Below, one piece after another: positions 1 through 13,583 of a stretch of DNA of 64,000 nucleotides. Below the pieces are notes generated by a model. That model worked only from the letters and a program-made list of their open reading frames with translations. It ran no database searches and had not been told where the DNA came from. How positions within the stretch are numbered: position 1 is the stretch's first letter; every line of letters starts with the position of its first letter. Source of the stretch: Austropuccinia psidii (Eukaryota; Basidiomycota; Pucciniomycetes; Pucciniales; Sphaerophragmiaceae). Position numbers and translations under genes: made by a program. The stretch is from contig JALGQZ010000001.1 in assembly GCA_023105745.1 (NCBI GenBank), positions 53,801,162 to 53,865,161 of the forward strand. The letters are read 5' to 3'.

Positions 1-3000
1 TTTTATTTTTATTGGTCCCCATACTGTCCCAAATCTGGAAATCAAGACTCACTTTGAAAAAAAAATACCATAAGTTAAACAAAGGACTACAAGATACAAT
101 TATAAAAATGAAAAATATGTGTTTTATAATACAAAAATCTATAAATACTGCAGAAAAAAAAGAATTTATTATCAAAAATGAAACACTTTTTGTTTCACCT
201 ATATCAAAATTGAAGGAATAATCTTTTCCAAATAAGTAATGGTATCTGATTAATTCAATTCTGAAATGTTCAAATCCGATTTATAATGCATTTCTATCCC
301 TCTTAATTGTTCCTTTTTCCTTTTTTGAAATAACAAATTTCTGCTGTAACTGTAATTTCTCCTCTTAAAATTTCCTGTTTAAAAATTTCTCTCCCACAAA
401 TGGAATTTAAATTTTTTAAAAATATATTTCTGTTCAGTTTTCATCATGCATTTATTATATTATCTTGGTCCTTACACTTCTTATTAACTATTATAGAAAT
501 GAATTGTAAGTCTCCTCACAGCCTATGATAGTTTTATATTAGTATTCTTGAATAAAGATACAATTTATTCGAAGATAGAAATATTTTTTGATGATTTTCC
601 AATATTTATTGATACATTGGAGAAAATAAATTATAAGTCCTCCTGCGGGACCCACTTTCCTGATTCAGATTGAAGCTTGAGCCCACTTTTTTTTGTGATT
701 ACCAGGGCTTTAACCACTGTGGTGTAATATGAAGAATACACCGTCAGCCACACAAACATTTTTCATATATTATATAAAAGTATCACCTCATATACTTTAG
801 TATTGATCACAATATTAAGATTCTATGTTTAAGTAGGATTTTCATCCTGGAGCCAAGTAATTCAACTATGAGAGAAAACATTTCTGTTTTAATTTGGAAA
901 TTCTACTTCATGATATATATTTTTCCTTCTATAATTCAAATTTATATCCAATAAGTCTTGATAATAATAAATATCAAGTGGAGTTAAATTTTGTTTGTGA
1001 CAAAAGAGTGCATCCATTTATTCAAAAATAGACACATGCTCTCTAACATTTCAGCCATAGTATACACACCTTTTTCTCACCCTCTCAGTGATATCCTCTC
1101 CAGTTTTGATTTTTAATTTCTTTAATTATATGTATTTTTTAATATTTATGCTATCTTTCCCAAAAACCAACTGCCTTAATACTTAAACAATGTCATGTTT
1201 CTTCATTCTCTTCAATAGCCATGAGATTAGAGAAATTTGTTTTAATATACTTGGGACTTAAAACAGATTTTTCTACACCAGATCTAAAAAATTCATTGAA
1301 GTTTTATTTGTTTGTCAAATAATAAATAACACATAAGTATATTGGCTGTGTTGAGTTCCAAAAGGAAAAGGATTAGAGAGACCTGGGGAAGCTATATAAC
1401 TGGACTTATTTTGCTTCATGAATTATTGAGTAAGAGTCATAAAATGGGAGGAGTAATAAATTTGATGGTGGATTTTTGAAATTGTTGATAGGATTAGGTG
1501 AATGGGGATTAAATATACAGGAGCTCTGATGGACAAATGAGTGGCTTTAATTGGGTTAGGCTTAATTGTTTGGATACATGAAATCAAGAAAGTCACAAAA
1601 ATTGGTTTTGGTAAATTACCAGGGGACTAAGTTAAATAATGTGGTATTTATTATTAAAAGTCGTGGATTGGTAAATGTGTGATTTGGGAGTCAAATCCCA
1701 TATGTTTCAATGTGGAATTTGGTATATTCAAGACTTCCTAATTCTGAGGGTTTTCCAGAACTTTTAAATATTCGTTTCAAAGGAATTTTTGCTGTTCTAT
1801 TTTTGTTTTTAATCATGATAACTTCAAAAATTCTTTTAAATTTGATTTTGGGATGAGAGAGAGTAAATATAAATTCCTTTTTCTTAAATTTAATTCTCCA
1901 TATAAGTAAATTCAAAGTCAAAGAAATATATCATGTAAGACAAAAATTCTTATTCGGTTAGTTTTAATTGATATAAATTTGCCTATTTTTCCTAGATAAA
2001 GTATTATTCTTAAATTGGGGGTGAAAGAATTCTTCACAAATAATCGGTTTTAAACGTTTTTCAGTTAACCTATTTCCAGGTATCAAGCTATTTGAAGAAC
2101 TGTGTGGGGATTTAATGAGAATCTTCAAATTACTTTATTATTATTTTTTTAGCTTTTGAATCTGTTTCTCATGTATTTGAAAAGGAATTTTACATAAACT
2201 AACTGTAAAAGAAGAGAAATTCTTAGATTTTTTATTTATAATCTGAATAAATGCAGAAATTATTCAGATTTGTGTTAAATTTGGAGCGAATTCTATTAAT
2301 TATAAAAGAAATCTTGAATTGATTTTCGGGTGGTTGATATAAATAGAAATTTAATCATAATTGAATACCCACCTGAGTCTTAGGACTTATATAATTCTTT
2401 GCAAAGCTATTAATGTTTTTTCGAAGAATTTCTACTCAAATCATTGTGGGATGAAATAGAAGCTGTAGAATTTTTTTAAATTGAACTTCTTTGGAATTAT
2501 ATGGCTGAAAAGATTTAAGAATTATTAGAGATATTTTGAAGCTAATTTTGAAGCATTGGGAAGCTAATTATAAAGCCATTTCTAACCCATATTCTTGCTG
2601 TACCCTAGATTTTTCCAACCTGAATGCCAATGGATTCACCTATAGGTAGATGACTCTATTTTACTCATAGTGAAGGGTGACTTTGATTTTATGTTTTTAT
2701 CCAATGGAGAAAACTTGAAATCAATTTTTTCATTCTTTATTTCCGAAAATATAGGAAAATATAAAATGAAACGCAATCCCTTTTTATTTTTACTAAATTT
2801 TTATAAGTGGAAATCTATACTTAAAATCCTTTTGCACTTTATTAATTACTATATGATTTTTTTTAGTTATATATGGATATTAATATATTAATAATATTAA
2901 TTTATTTATTTTTACTGTTATCAGATACAAGCTTACCATCATGATTTTTATCATATCAAATTTGAATGGAGATTGACTCATAGTAATCCTTATTTATTTT

Positions 3001-6000
3001 GGAAGCTTCTTTCATCCAGTTTTGAAAACTTTCCCCTTTCAAATAACTTTCACAATAATGATTATAAGCCAATAATTACTTTTTGTGACATGAGAAGTCT
3101 TTCTTAGTCAAACTGTCTTGGTGTTGGGCATATTGAATTGTACTGGGATAGCTAAAAATAACTATTGTTGTCAAAATTTGTGTATTATTAAGAATATTTG
3201 GATATAGATTTTCAAATATATAGCACATTTTTTCAGCTTATCACATAAGCAGAGTCCAGTTCAACTCAGGGATGGCCAAAAAGGCAAAAAAATACTAGTC
3301 AAGTCCCTTAATAATCAAATGGCTAATTTTGTGGTATTCATTTATAAAGAAAAATTTCTCCATGGGAATATTAATCAGATACTTATTTCTTGAGTTTTCT
3401 TTGGATTTCAAATTCCGTAGGTATTTTTACAGAATCTCTACAGGAAGAAGTATCTTATTAAAAGTAAAATAAAAAGAATTTTAATTCAAAAATTTCAAAA
3501 CAGATTCTTTTTCAAAATAAATATAAAGAAGGAAATATATTGAATATTTCATCAGAAAACTAGATCAGGTATTTTGGGAGAAAGTAAAATATTATCTTTG
3601 AGTAATTAAACTTATATCTGCGACTTTTCTTCTCGAAATAGATTTTTTGTATCATTATCTCCTTCACCGATACTCCAAAACAGCTATTTATTTGATTAAT
3701 TAAAATATTCCTTTTTATAACAGGTTAATTCAAGCCCCAAATTTTCAAAAATAAATACTACCCTTATGAGCTTCGTTTGAATTTGTTTTTTTCATTTAAT
3801 AAAGTGATATTCATGTCTTCAAATATTAATTGAACTATTGATATGTAAATTCAAAATATTTAATCACTTGAATAGAGGAAATATCTTATTACATTCAATA
3901 GTAAGTGATTATCTGAAGTTCATACATTGAAATCATAGGCTTCTGTGTTCTTTTCTCATACCTCTACTATCAAATACATTTTAGAAGGAGCACAACAATT
4001 AATAATATTCAAAATTATAATGAAATTGTAAAATCCTCAAATATTCTTTTATTTGAAAGCTCTTATGAAAAAGCTTTGATACAAAGGATACCTGAACCAT
4101 TCATGTGAATTATTTCATTGTTATGGCTATAAAGTCTTAGATGGCTCATTAATCCTTGTTATATCTTATTAAAGAAGGAACCATCAGTGATCCATATCCC
4201 ATATATTATAGATACAATTCCTTTTAATTTTACATTCTTTTTTCTGGATAAAACTCACTGAAATCCACAAGAGTAACTTCTAATCTTTAAATGAAGTGAC
4301 CCATAGTGAAATTTAGGTATATATTGATCCAAGATCATTTTAAACTATTACATATAGATCCCGAGTTTTGTACAAACATTTATTGAAACTACTATAATGA
4401 TATTGGTTATATGGCTCCCTGAATCCATTCTCCGTGGAGATAATGAAAGGTTTATTGGCTCATAATTATGGAATGGTGTACCAAGGGATAATAAAACTTT
4501 GTGTGATAATAAATTCAAATAATAAAGATATCCAAGTTATGGAACTTAAAGCCAAAAAAAATCTACAATAGAACTCAACAATGATAACACAGGTCTAATT
4601 GAATATATAGGCTTTATTTACTCAATTAGAATTATAAAATTGTTTCGAAAATAACAATATTGGTGAAATATTTCAAAAACATTATTTTTAATTCCTTGTC
4701 AATAGATAAAGCTCCCCTGTTTCAAAATAGCAAGAGTATTATTTCTTTTTTATCATAATTGGTGAAATTTAGTTTGTAAATAAATTAAACCTTCTGATAA
4801 TTGCAATATTACTCCAATTTTGAAGCACTTACTCAAGTATCCAGTAAACAAATTAATTTCCAGAAATGGAAAAGGTATCAGATTTAAATGAACTTTTTTT
4901 GCTTAGCCTCCTTTCAAGAAAAAAAGTGTCTCGTGAGAATTTCTCAAGTGAAACAAGAGAATTAATAAGCTCAGGAGATTTGAAACATAATGTATCGAAA
5001 AATCCAAAGTTTCTTAATCCAAGTCTAATAAATACCCTTTACTGTACTATTATTATTTAACCTCATCAGGTTTTTGACACTTATCATATGTAATTATATC
5101 ATAAAGACACCTTTTTTTATTACTCATACATATCCCACATCTTGGACCAATTGATTCGTATTCCTGTTGCAAAGGAGGATGATTACTCTCAAGCAAATTT
5201 TACAAAATAGAAAAAGAGGAGAAACGTTTTCCTAAAATTTGGACATAGAAAGAAAAAAGGACTTCCTTCATTTATATTAAAGTATTGACAACCCTGTTTT
5301 CAACTGAAAAGGTATGGGTCAGAGATTTAATACCACTAGTGCTACCATATAGAGTCCTGAATGAAGAAGAATATAATGAATAAATTGCTTTAGAACTATG
5401 ATATATCACATTCATGGACATTAAGTAATATAAAGACAGTTTTTTCTATATAAAAATATAATTAATTGTATATAAAAACTCAATGAAGCTATTATTTTTG
5501 ATCCTTTGTTCAAAATACTGAAATTTCTCATATACTGAGCTAACTTATAATTATATTGATTTAATATTAGTTTATAGGATCTATATCTCATCATATGTGT
5601 ATAATCTGGACCATCCAATCAGTCATCGGAGAAAAATAAATTACTATGCTATATTATGGGTTCTTTTTGAGGTGTGATGAGTGTTTTCACCACTAAGAAG
5701 ATTTTCTAATAATTATCCCCTTTTGAAGCTTAAACTCTGAAAAATTTCCGCATTACTCAAATTTATGAGTCTCGGAGGTATGTCTTACATACTCAAAGAG
5801 GCCACAAAATATTACAAAATGCTATATTGATTTTAAATAATCAAAAAATACTCAATCTCATTTTGAAATTTTATTAAGAGAATAGAAATATATTTTAAAC
5901 AAATTAAATCTAGATATTCAAGGACCAATCTGTATTTCACATTGAAAATTACCTATATATATAATACATCCATAGTGTATTATGCTATTTATTCTTACTA

Positions 6001-7140
6001 TTAGGTTTTAGTTGAAATAAAAAGTATTGAATGAAGCTATCTCAAAACAGAATCTCATTATTTTATGAACCCTTACTCATTTCTTCACTTTCATTAAATT
6101 TAAAAAAGTTTATTTTGCTGTTTTTTCTATTTGAAGTATAGTAAAATCTTCAAGGAAGTCATTCATTTTCTATTACCAAATTTTCACTAATGGATTTGAG
6201 AAATTTATTTTTATTGAAATTCAAGTATAGTAAGGAGTAAAAAATATCAATAGCGGAAGGATTGAATGTACCCCGGCTTCTGAGATATCTAATATTAAGG
6301 GATTATATAGTATTACATATATTGAAGATAGCTTCGTATGTCAATTAGAACTCTTTAATGATCGGAAAATAGAATAGATGATGATCCAAGAAAACAATTT
6401 ACGCATTTGATTAATTCTACAATTAGAGAAACCTTCTTTCTTAATTTAAATCTCAAATGAGCCATCATGAAACGCTCTTTAGATCAGTATCAATTGACTT
6501 AACCCCTTTGAGCATATATTTACATTATAAATAGTATCTCTAATTTAAAACATTACAATATTTTGAAAAATATAAATGAAAAAACAGCTATATTTTTGAG
6601 AAATATGAGTAATTTAGATAAAAAAAGTATAATCAGATTTAATGAGATAAAAAAGTAGCCATAACCTCAAAATTGCAATGAAATATTTTAGAAGTCCTTT
6701 ATCTCAGGAGTTTTATGCAAAAATACCTCAAATTCAAAAACTGAAATATATTAAAAGATAGCATGTTTTGTTGAATAAACTATTGGGTATCAAATGACTA
6801 TTATTCAGTTAAGTAATAATATTGAAATTCTGATTTGATTCACTTTAAATGAAAAATAAATGATTTTTTATTCACACTAAATCACCTTTCTTGGTAATAA
6901 AATGGACTTTATTAAAAAAAGATAAAATATAGTTATGAAAAAGGGGCTCTTCAACCACTTTTATCTCATTATATCCTACTGAAGCTATCTTTTTCAAAAT
7001 ATTAATGTAAATAACAATTTTGTGGCTTAAGTTATATTCTGTTGAGTTCTTTACTATTTCGCTTTTGAAGTTAGCAAATATTTTCATTGATATATTAATC
7101 TGTGTGGTTATTTGTTATTTTGGAAGTTCTAATCAATTTA
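1..7140. other. AT-rich intergenic DNA with no recognised gene
   Basis: This stretch is strongly AT-rich with many homopolymer runs. The open frames are short (under about 80 codons), biased toward Lys, Asn, Ile and Phe, and match nothing I know. I see no transposon termini, tandem arrays or RNA genes. It is probably old, eroded repeat DNA; a repeat-library search would be needed to say which. Confidence 0.6.
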
Positions 7141-7190
7141 GGGCTTTGGTAAACCCACCTAACCAATTTGGTAAAAACATGTAAGGGTTT
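7141..7190 (+). repeat. Left terminal inverted repeat of the MULE
   Basis: The terminal GGG[C/T][T/G]TTGGTAAAC core is shared with the inverted sequence at the right end of the element. A second TTGGTAAAAACA block about 26 bp further in also has a counterpart near the other end. Similarity fades after about 50 bp, which is short for a MULE and fits an old copy. Confidence 0.6.
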
Positions 7191-7626
7191 CCCCAGGCCC
7201 ATTTTAAATTAAAATGAAACAAAAAACCTGTATTTGGAAAAAAAACTTCCAAAAACCCCTCAACCATTTGTTTCACACTTTTTCTCACCCCTCCCAAATA
7301 ACCCACATCATACACCCCAAAATAAGTTTTTTTTAGAAAAAGAATTACAAACCAAATTTTCCAAATTTTTCCACACTGTTCTTCTTTTTTTCACAAATAC
7401 TGCATTTTCCTCCAAAAAACCCTGCTTCCAAGCCTCCAAAATTCTAGTATTTTACCTTCCCTCATCTATTAATCTCACATTTTACCAATTTGTTTCATGC
7501 TTCCCCACTTTGTTTTACTTTTCACACCTTTTATCCCCTCTTTTTCACATTTTGAAAAGTTCTTTCCTCATTCCAAATCCCCAAATTCCCCCCTCTTTTC
7601 AATTTATACAGCTTTGTAGCTAAGTA

Positions 7627-8640
7627 ATGTTTCAAACCCCCACTGAAGGTGAATTTCAGACCCTTGAGCATCTCAGGCAGCATCTGCATAATGTTTCCAG
7701 GGAAGAGGGGTATTCTTTGGAAAACTTGAGGTCTAATATGACCCGCAACCAAATTGAAATAAGCTGTGATAGGTCTGGGACCCCAAATTACCACAAGAAA
7801 TCCCCCAAAACATTCACTTCAAGAAAGATTGACTTTCCATTTACACTTTATGCAAGGTAATATGCCATGGGTACCACTTGGACTGTTAAAGTCAAAAAAT
7901 CCTGAACACAGCCATGATTTCACAAAAAATATCATGGCACCTCCTGCTTTAAGAAAATTAAATGAGCAAGAAACATACCAATCTCTCAGATTTTTGAATC
8001 ACTGCTCATTCCAAGGCAAATTGAGGCCCAATTATGCAGCCAGATGACCTGTGAGAGGCCTGTAATCCTTCAATAAATTTACAACCAAGTCAAGAAAATC
8101 AATAAAGGCAAACTTAAAGGCAGAGAAACCATTGACTATCTTATTGAAACCCTCAAAGAAGAAAATTTGGTGTGGTCCTCTGCAAGGTATACTGAGGGAC
8201 ACATTACCTCCTTGTTTTTCACTCACCCTCTTGCCATAAAACTCCTTCATGGATTTCCTCATGTAATTATTATTAATTGTACTTAAAAAGCAATAAGTAA
8301 GAAATGCCCTTTTTCATATTTCTGGATTAATGTCAACATATAAGACCTTTTATGGGGCTTTTTGTTTTCTGAAGAATGAAACTGAACCCTCATATATTTG
8401 GGCATGGAATCAAAAAATAGAAAAAGATCTCAACAAGACCAATAGTTTGTCCCCTTGAGTTATTGCTATTGATGGGTATTTGGCCTTGAAAAACTCTCTT
8501 AAGAGGCTTTTCCAAGACTCAGAGGTCATCTTATGCATTTAGAAAATCATAAATATGTATCTGTCTATTTCATGAATAAGATTGGCCATGGCACTGATTT
8601 TGAAATCTTCATGGGTGTGAGCCTTGAGGTATATTTTACA
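7627..8640 (+). pseudogene. MULE transposase, FAR1-like N-terminus and first half of the DDE domain
   Basis: The first ATG opens a 77-codon frame with a conserved start (EEGYSLENLRSN, then CDRSGTPN...KKSPKTFTSRK), which resembles the FAR1-type DNA-binding region of rust MULE proteins. The frame then shifts several times. Later segments include LKEENLVWSSARYTEGH, SLFFTHPLAIKLLHGFPH and FLKNETEPSYIWA, typical of the MULE transposase domain. In the block that normally reads DCTYKTN the first catalytic Asp is AAT (Asn) at 8275-8277, followed by a one-base deletion. The second Asp seems kept (VIAIDGYLAL). A conserved CIWHI block reads CI-stop-KI, a TGG to TAG change. It continues in the fragment near 10.7 kb and is certainly non-functional as it stands. 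Confidence 0.75.
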
Positions 8641-10624
8641 TACCCAGATGGGCCAAAATTATCTTAAAAATATATTCTGAACTATGCATAAAGAATAAGT
8701 CATGGATATATTAAAAATTCATCATTTGTGATTTCAGATGATATGAATAACCTTTTATTGAGTAAGTAAATCCATCGATTTAAGGCCAGATTTGGATTCT
8801 ACACAAACTTTAACCTAGGGAGGCTCCATATAGTGAATAAGCTCAAATAAACTCTTTCAGGGGGTGATATGGAAAATAATTCAATACCACATCATCAATA
8901 CCACATAAAAGAATTGTGAAAATTCTTGTCTTTCTCAGTTTCACACCAAAAAATGGGAATGTGAGAAATCTCATGTTACCTATAAGCTAAGAATAGGGTT
9001 ATGCATGTTGGTTGCAGTTTTTTCTTACATAAACATTTGGTACACCCATAGTGGATATCTCACTTGAAGCCTGAATTTATATTTTGACATAAAAAATAGT
9101 CAAGGGGGACAAAAGACATCAAAGAGAGCCAGGGTACCCAACTTCTGAGGCCTCTGAGGCATGGACATCTCTAAAGCTTGGATTCATGAATAATATTGGC
9201 CCAATTAGTATACTAAAATCTTTTGGGAAATTGGTTACCAAGTCAAAACTTTATTATATCATAAGAAAATAGCAAATAAGCTGCTTTTTTGATGTGCCAA
9301 GGAGGTAAAGAGCAACTTAGACTCCTGTAACCATGTCAATTCTTAATGATTTTCCATGGAAAAACCCTAAAAGAGTAATTAAAACCCTTTTTGGACTAGT
9401 ATCCATTGATTGACCTCATAGCAACCAGCCATATAGTGCTATTTGCAATTCTACGTAGAAATGAGGTAAAAAAATCAAAAATTCATTAAAAATACAATTA
9501 TACATGAATATTTCTGAAACTTATAGGACCAATTAGGAACTGTATAGTTCATATAAAAATCAAAGATAATTATACTTTTATAAGTAAAATAAAAAGTTTT
9601 ACTTACAGTCAATTTTTGATGATTCCACATGAAACACCGCATCTTTAAAAATTCACAGAAAATACACTCTGTGATGAAATTTCCAATAAAATTGATAAGT
9701 TTGGGAAATAAATGATTATTTTTAAATAAAAGAATATTTACAATTGTTACTCCTTTTATTATTAAACATAAATTGGTTGGTAGTCACATAAAAGCATCAA
9801 TTAAGTAATTATGATAATCTTACATGACAACAGATGATGCAATAAATAATACAAAAAGGTTAATTGTTTTATCACTCACTGGTTTTTCAGTTTGCTCCAT
9901 GGAACGCCTCTGTGAGATGTTGTTGACTTAAAAGAGGCCTCCTCTTGCTGTTTTTTCCAAATCATCACATTATTCAATTATACCATTATTACCAACAAGT
10001 AAGTATTAGTTAAACTTTTCTTAAGTGTTTTATTCTTTCAAAATCAAACATAAAGATTTGAAATCATGAAAATAAACTATATATTGTTGTAATACTGTTA
10101 TAAATCCATTTTGATCCTTTAAAAGCCACAATTATCCATCAAATTTCTCTACTATTATCTTTAATAAGTCCTTTTGAGTATTAGTGAGTGTTTTGTCTTA
10201 ATTCTTAAAGTTATTCTCTAGTAAATTGTTCTCTTCAATAATTATATTTATAATTATTCTTTCAAAAGATAATTATATATCAAAATAATTTTATTATTCT
10301 AATAAAGAAGTTTTATTATTAAACACTTCTTGTAATTAATTATAGTAGACAATTATAGCTGACTGATATAATCACTAGTAGTGTATAACAAGTAAAAGAA
10401 ATGATTAATTAATTAATTAATTAATTGTTTTTATAATAAGTTTCATTTTTTTATTTCATAAGAACAGTCATAGTACTGTTCAGTAATAGTAATATTATCA
10501 ACAGTTTCATAGACACATCTTACAATGGGCCTTTGCAATCAAGTAACTTAGTTTTATATTTCACTTTTATTATTCTTATTGTGTTTATTAATGACTTTGG
10601 GATTCATTTTGAAGGATATGTATC
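8641..10624. other. Interior of the MULE without recognisable coding
   Basis: The middle of the transposase gene should lie here, but only scattered uncertain matches are visible up to about 9.4 kb. The rest is AT-rich DNA with a short TTAA run near 10.4 kb. The interval is longer than the missing coding sequence needs, so a nested insertion is likely. I could not find its ends. Confidence 0.4.
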
Positions 10625-11155
10625 CATCCACTTGAAAGTCTTTCAAAGATAACTGGAAGAAGCTTCAAAAGAAAGTCAAAAATACTGAAGCGTTGCAATT
10701 TTTAGAAAAAAACCTGGCTTCTTCTAAAGTAGTATTATATGCCAGCCTGGACCAACTACCATCTTCACCTGGGTGTGGCTGCACCTCAATAGCTGAAGCT
10801 GTTCTTGCCATGATTAAACTTGGTCTCAAAAGGTCCACCAGTACTCTCCTGGAGGTTTGTAGGGCCCTTTGCATGGCTTTCAAGAAACAATTTATTGAAA
10901 TAAGTAACAGAATATCCAAATAAATGATTTTTCATTTCAAGAATTTCACTCCACACATCTGTGCTCTCAATGGTAAGGTGTCACACTATGCCCTCCAGAT
11001 GGCTTTTATAAATTTCAAAACAAAATTTCCCCCCAATGAAAAAATCACCAACAAATACAGAAATAATCAAGAAATACCTTGCAAGAAAAAGACCCAACAG
11101 GCATTTGGCCAGTGCCAAAGGATTCAGCTATTAGAATTCAATCCTCAGTAGCGGC
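10625..11155 (+). pseudogene. MULE transposase, C-terminal fragment
   Basis: A frame from 10693 contains MIKLGLKRSTSTLLEV and FKKQFIEISNRISK, followed after a stop by ICALNGKVSHYALQMAF. These match the conserved segment after the last catalytic Glu in rust MULE transposases, where the protein reads roughly R-x-E-x-x-H followed by an amphipathic region. A neighbouring frame holds the preceding AWTNYHLHLG block, so at least one frameshift separates the two. It precedes the OTU relic as in intact members of this family. Confidence 0.65.
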
Positions 11156-11979
11156 TTAATTTAACTTTGAGGATTCTTTGATCTTCAATTTCATAGCATT
11201 TTTTGATATCAACTGATTTTATTTGCCATATTCTTCTCAGAATGTATCTGAAGGGGATGATAAAAGTGTTTAGAAAGAAATAATTAAGCCAAAAAAATAT
11301 TTGAAGATATTGGGGAAGACCTTTTTAAAAGTAAAGTGGGTAGGAATAACCCCAATTCTTCCAAATTATCAAGATTTTTTGACTGGAAAATCACTTTCAA
11401 TCAAATTACCAGGAGTCAAAAGGATCAATCATATTATGAAGACCCACTAGAATGCCAAATTATCCCTGGAAGATTCCAAGGAGCCAATAATAAAAGTAAA
11501 AATAGAATGAATCTCTTAGGATTTGAAATAATTGAAAGTAAATCCAAGAGGAGAGGATGACCCCCATCAAAAGTGACTAGAGCAACAATTTAAATATCCC
11601 AGTCAATTTTCCCTACTGAAATTATAGAAGTGGATTCATGTGAATATTATGAGGCCTCATTATCCAAATCAATCACTTAATCAGTTTCACTACCTTCAAC
11701 AACTGAATTGAATTAATATGGAAAATCATGAGTCACCCTCAGAAGGTCCAGAAGATTGGCCAAGAGTAGAAAAACCTCACAAAGAAAATCTTACAAGGCT
11801 GCAACAACCTTGAAGATATATCATTCAATTGACTTAACCTATGAGCATTGCCAAAGCAATTATCACACAATTCATGAATTCTCCAAAGTCTTTGTGAGTT
11901 TTTGATTGGTTTTAATGTAGAATTTTCTTTTGTCTTTTAATATTTATTAATTTTTCCCATCCATTTTTATTAGGTACCT
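11156..11979 (+). other. Degenerate linker between MULE transposase and OTU domain
   Basis: Short lysine/arginine- and serine-rich coding scraps are visible, for example a frame at 11336-11560 ending IIESKSKRRG. They fit the basic linker that joins the two domains in related proteins. No catalytic motif is visible and stops are frequent. Confidence 0.4.
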
Positions 11980-12530
11980 GGCTCAGAATAATTGCCAAAA
12001 TGTGCATTCAAATACACCTTCAAGCAAATCAATGTCCAGGGTGATGGAAATTGTGAATCCAGAACAATATCCCATTAGATTTACAAGACTAAATACCAAT
12101 GTCCTGATGTCAGAGGTAACTAAGCCAAAGATATTCAGAATAATAAAAACCTTTATGAAGCCATGAACACCTTGGTACCCTCAGTATTCTCTTCTTTGGA
12201 CAGAATTGAGTGGTATGAAGATGTTGGCCAGGCTCCAAAGAGTGAGTAGATGTCCATGCCTGATATGGGGAATCCAGTTGCAAAGATGCATCAAGGATCA
12301 GTTCTATTTCATTCTTCAGCCCAATATTTCTCTTTTTCCCTTATTTCTGTCCTCCAAATGACAATCCACTCATGCTCATCTCTCTTTTCGGATAGCTTCT
12401 CCAATTTTGCTCCATTGGATATCATCCTTTGTAAAGTTTACCCTTTCCCCCCCATTACTGTGAATTGAGAATTTCATTCCCAACACCAATCCCTTGAGTG
12501 GGAAGATAAATTTAAGAAACACAGGATGTT
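11980..12530 (+). pseudogene. OTU-family cysteine protease domain, C-terminal part of the MULE protein
   Basis: The OTU nucleophile block reads INVQGDGNCESRTISH and is then cut by a TAG stop. The usual form is GDGNCGFRA; the catalytic Cys is kept (12052-12054) while the next Gly is Glu (GAA). Further on, YEDVGQAPKSEWMSMPDMG and a later PPITVNW segment match the second half of the same rust OTU domain. OTU proteins are deubiquitinase-like cysteine proteases. Fusion to a transposase parallels the Ulp1-like proteases carried by some plant MULEs. Stops and frameshifts rule out activity here. Confidence 0.7.
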
Positions 12531-13093
12531 ATATTTTTACAATCTGCCTTCCCCCTCATAAAAAACCCACTACTTTGGAGGTTGATTTAGATTGATTTTT
12601 TTATATAAGATTTATGCCAATTATCCCCCTCCACAGTCTCTTTGTTAATCATAAATGTGGCACTTTTTGTACCTAAAAATCCTCATATTAAAAAGATGAA
12701 AGAAATAAGGAAGAAAAAACAACTTTTTGGGCCTCCACTTGTCCCACACAAAAAAAATCCCAAAATTATGGGCTTCTGGGTTCTGATTCTCCATATTATT
12801 CCTTTTATATTAAACACATAATTACCAAAATTCATAAGTGGGAGCCTCTTCAATCATGTTTTAACAAAATAAGGCAAATTTGCCAAAATTGCTGAATTGG
12901 AGAAATTTTTCAAAAAAAATTGGAAGAAATTTGGGGATGTTGACATCCCATGTTGGAAAAAATATGGCAAAAAACATTAAAAAAATCTTCAAAAGTAAAC
13001 ATGAGAGATTTGTTTTGAGAAATAGGCCACTTACCTGTTTTGGCCATGAATTGGTAAAAACACATAAGGTCTTACATGTGTTTACCAACACCC
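12531..13093 (+). repeat. Right flank and terminal inverted repeat of the MULE
   Basis: AT-rich sequence with pyrimidine-rich blocks leads to the right terminus. The last about 50 bp, read on the minus strand, repeat the TTGGTAAAC and TTTTTACCAATT motifs of the left end. The open frames on both strands at 12.86-13.11 kb mirror one another and look like chance frames. Confidence 0.5.
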
Positions 13094-13583
13094 TTGATTT
13101 ATTAGACATTTAATGATATTTATTACTTATTTGCCCAATTCTTAAATGTAAATATTTTTAGCTACAAGTGAGTAATCTGCCTGCATTATTAATTATTTTG
13201 AGAACTTTTCTTTACAAAAGTGATATATATCTGATTATTTTCAATAATTTATAATTTATTATCTTCAAATGACTACTTATCAGCTTCATATAACTGTTGG
13301 TGTAGTAAAATTAAGATAATAATAAAGTTTATATTCATTATTACTAGGAAATGTCAGTTTATACAAGATAACTATTATACAGTTTGTTCTCAAAACTATT
13401 TCATTTACTTTTTTTAAAGAAAAACCTGACATTAGGCTTACTGCTACTAGCATTTTCATGACTGGAAATTGCAATATACAATTAATATTTGAATAGAAAC
13501 TATGGTTTTACAGTAGATATTGGACTAATTACTCATCAAAAGTATATATGTAGCTAGCTAGTTAAGTATACATACACAAACTT
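13094..13583. other. Gap between MULE and LTR retrotransposon
   Basis: About 490 bp of AT-rich DNA lie between the MULE end and the first LTR. I see no coding sequence or repeat structure in it. Confidence 0.5.

Larger units (their letters stand above)
7141..13093 (+). mobile_element. Degenerate MULE DNA transposon carrying a transposase-OTU gene
   Basis: The element is bounded by imperfect terminal inverted repeats. The left end starts GGGCTTTGGTAAACCCA and the right end, read inward on the minus strand, starts GGGTGTTGGTAAACACA. Between them lie relics of a MULE transposase and then an OTU domain, both on the plus strand and in the order expected for one fused protein. The flanks, read as 9-mers, agree at only about 6 of 9 positions, so a target duplication is not secure. 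The middle (about 8.65-10.6 kb) has no recognisable transposase sequence and may hold an insertion. Many stops and frameshifts make the element inactive. Confidence 0.7.

Noticed and set aside
7234..7623. 129-codon plus-strand open frame, Ser/Phe/Pro-rich
   Set aside because: The strand is almost pure C and T here, so stop codons are rare by composition; no motif, and it lies upstream of the MULE gene.
10665..10919. 84-codon minus-strand frame
   Set aside because: Antisense shadow of the MULE transposase C-terminal fragment, whose plus-strand frame has recognisable family motifs.
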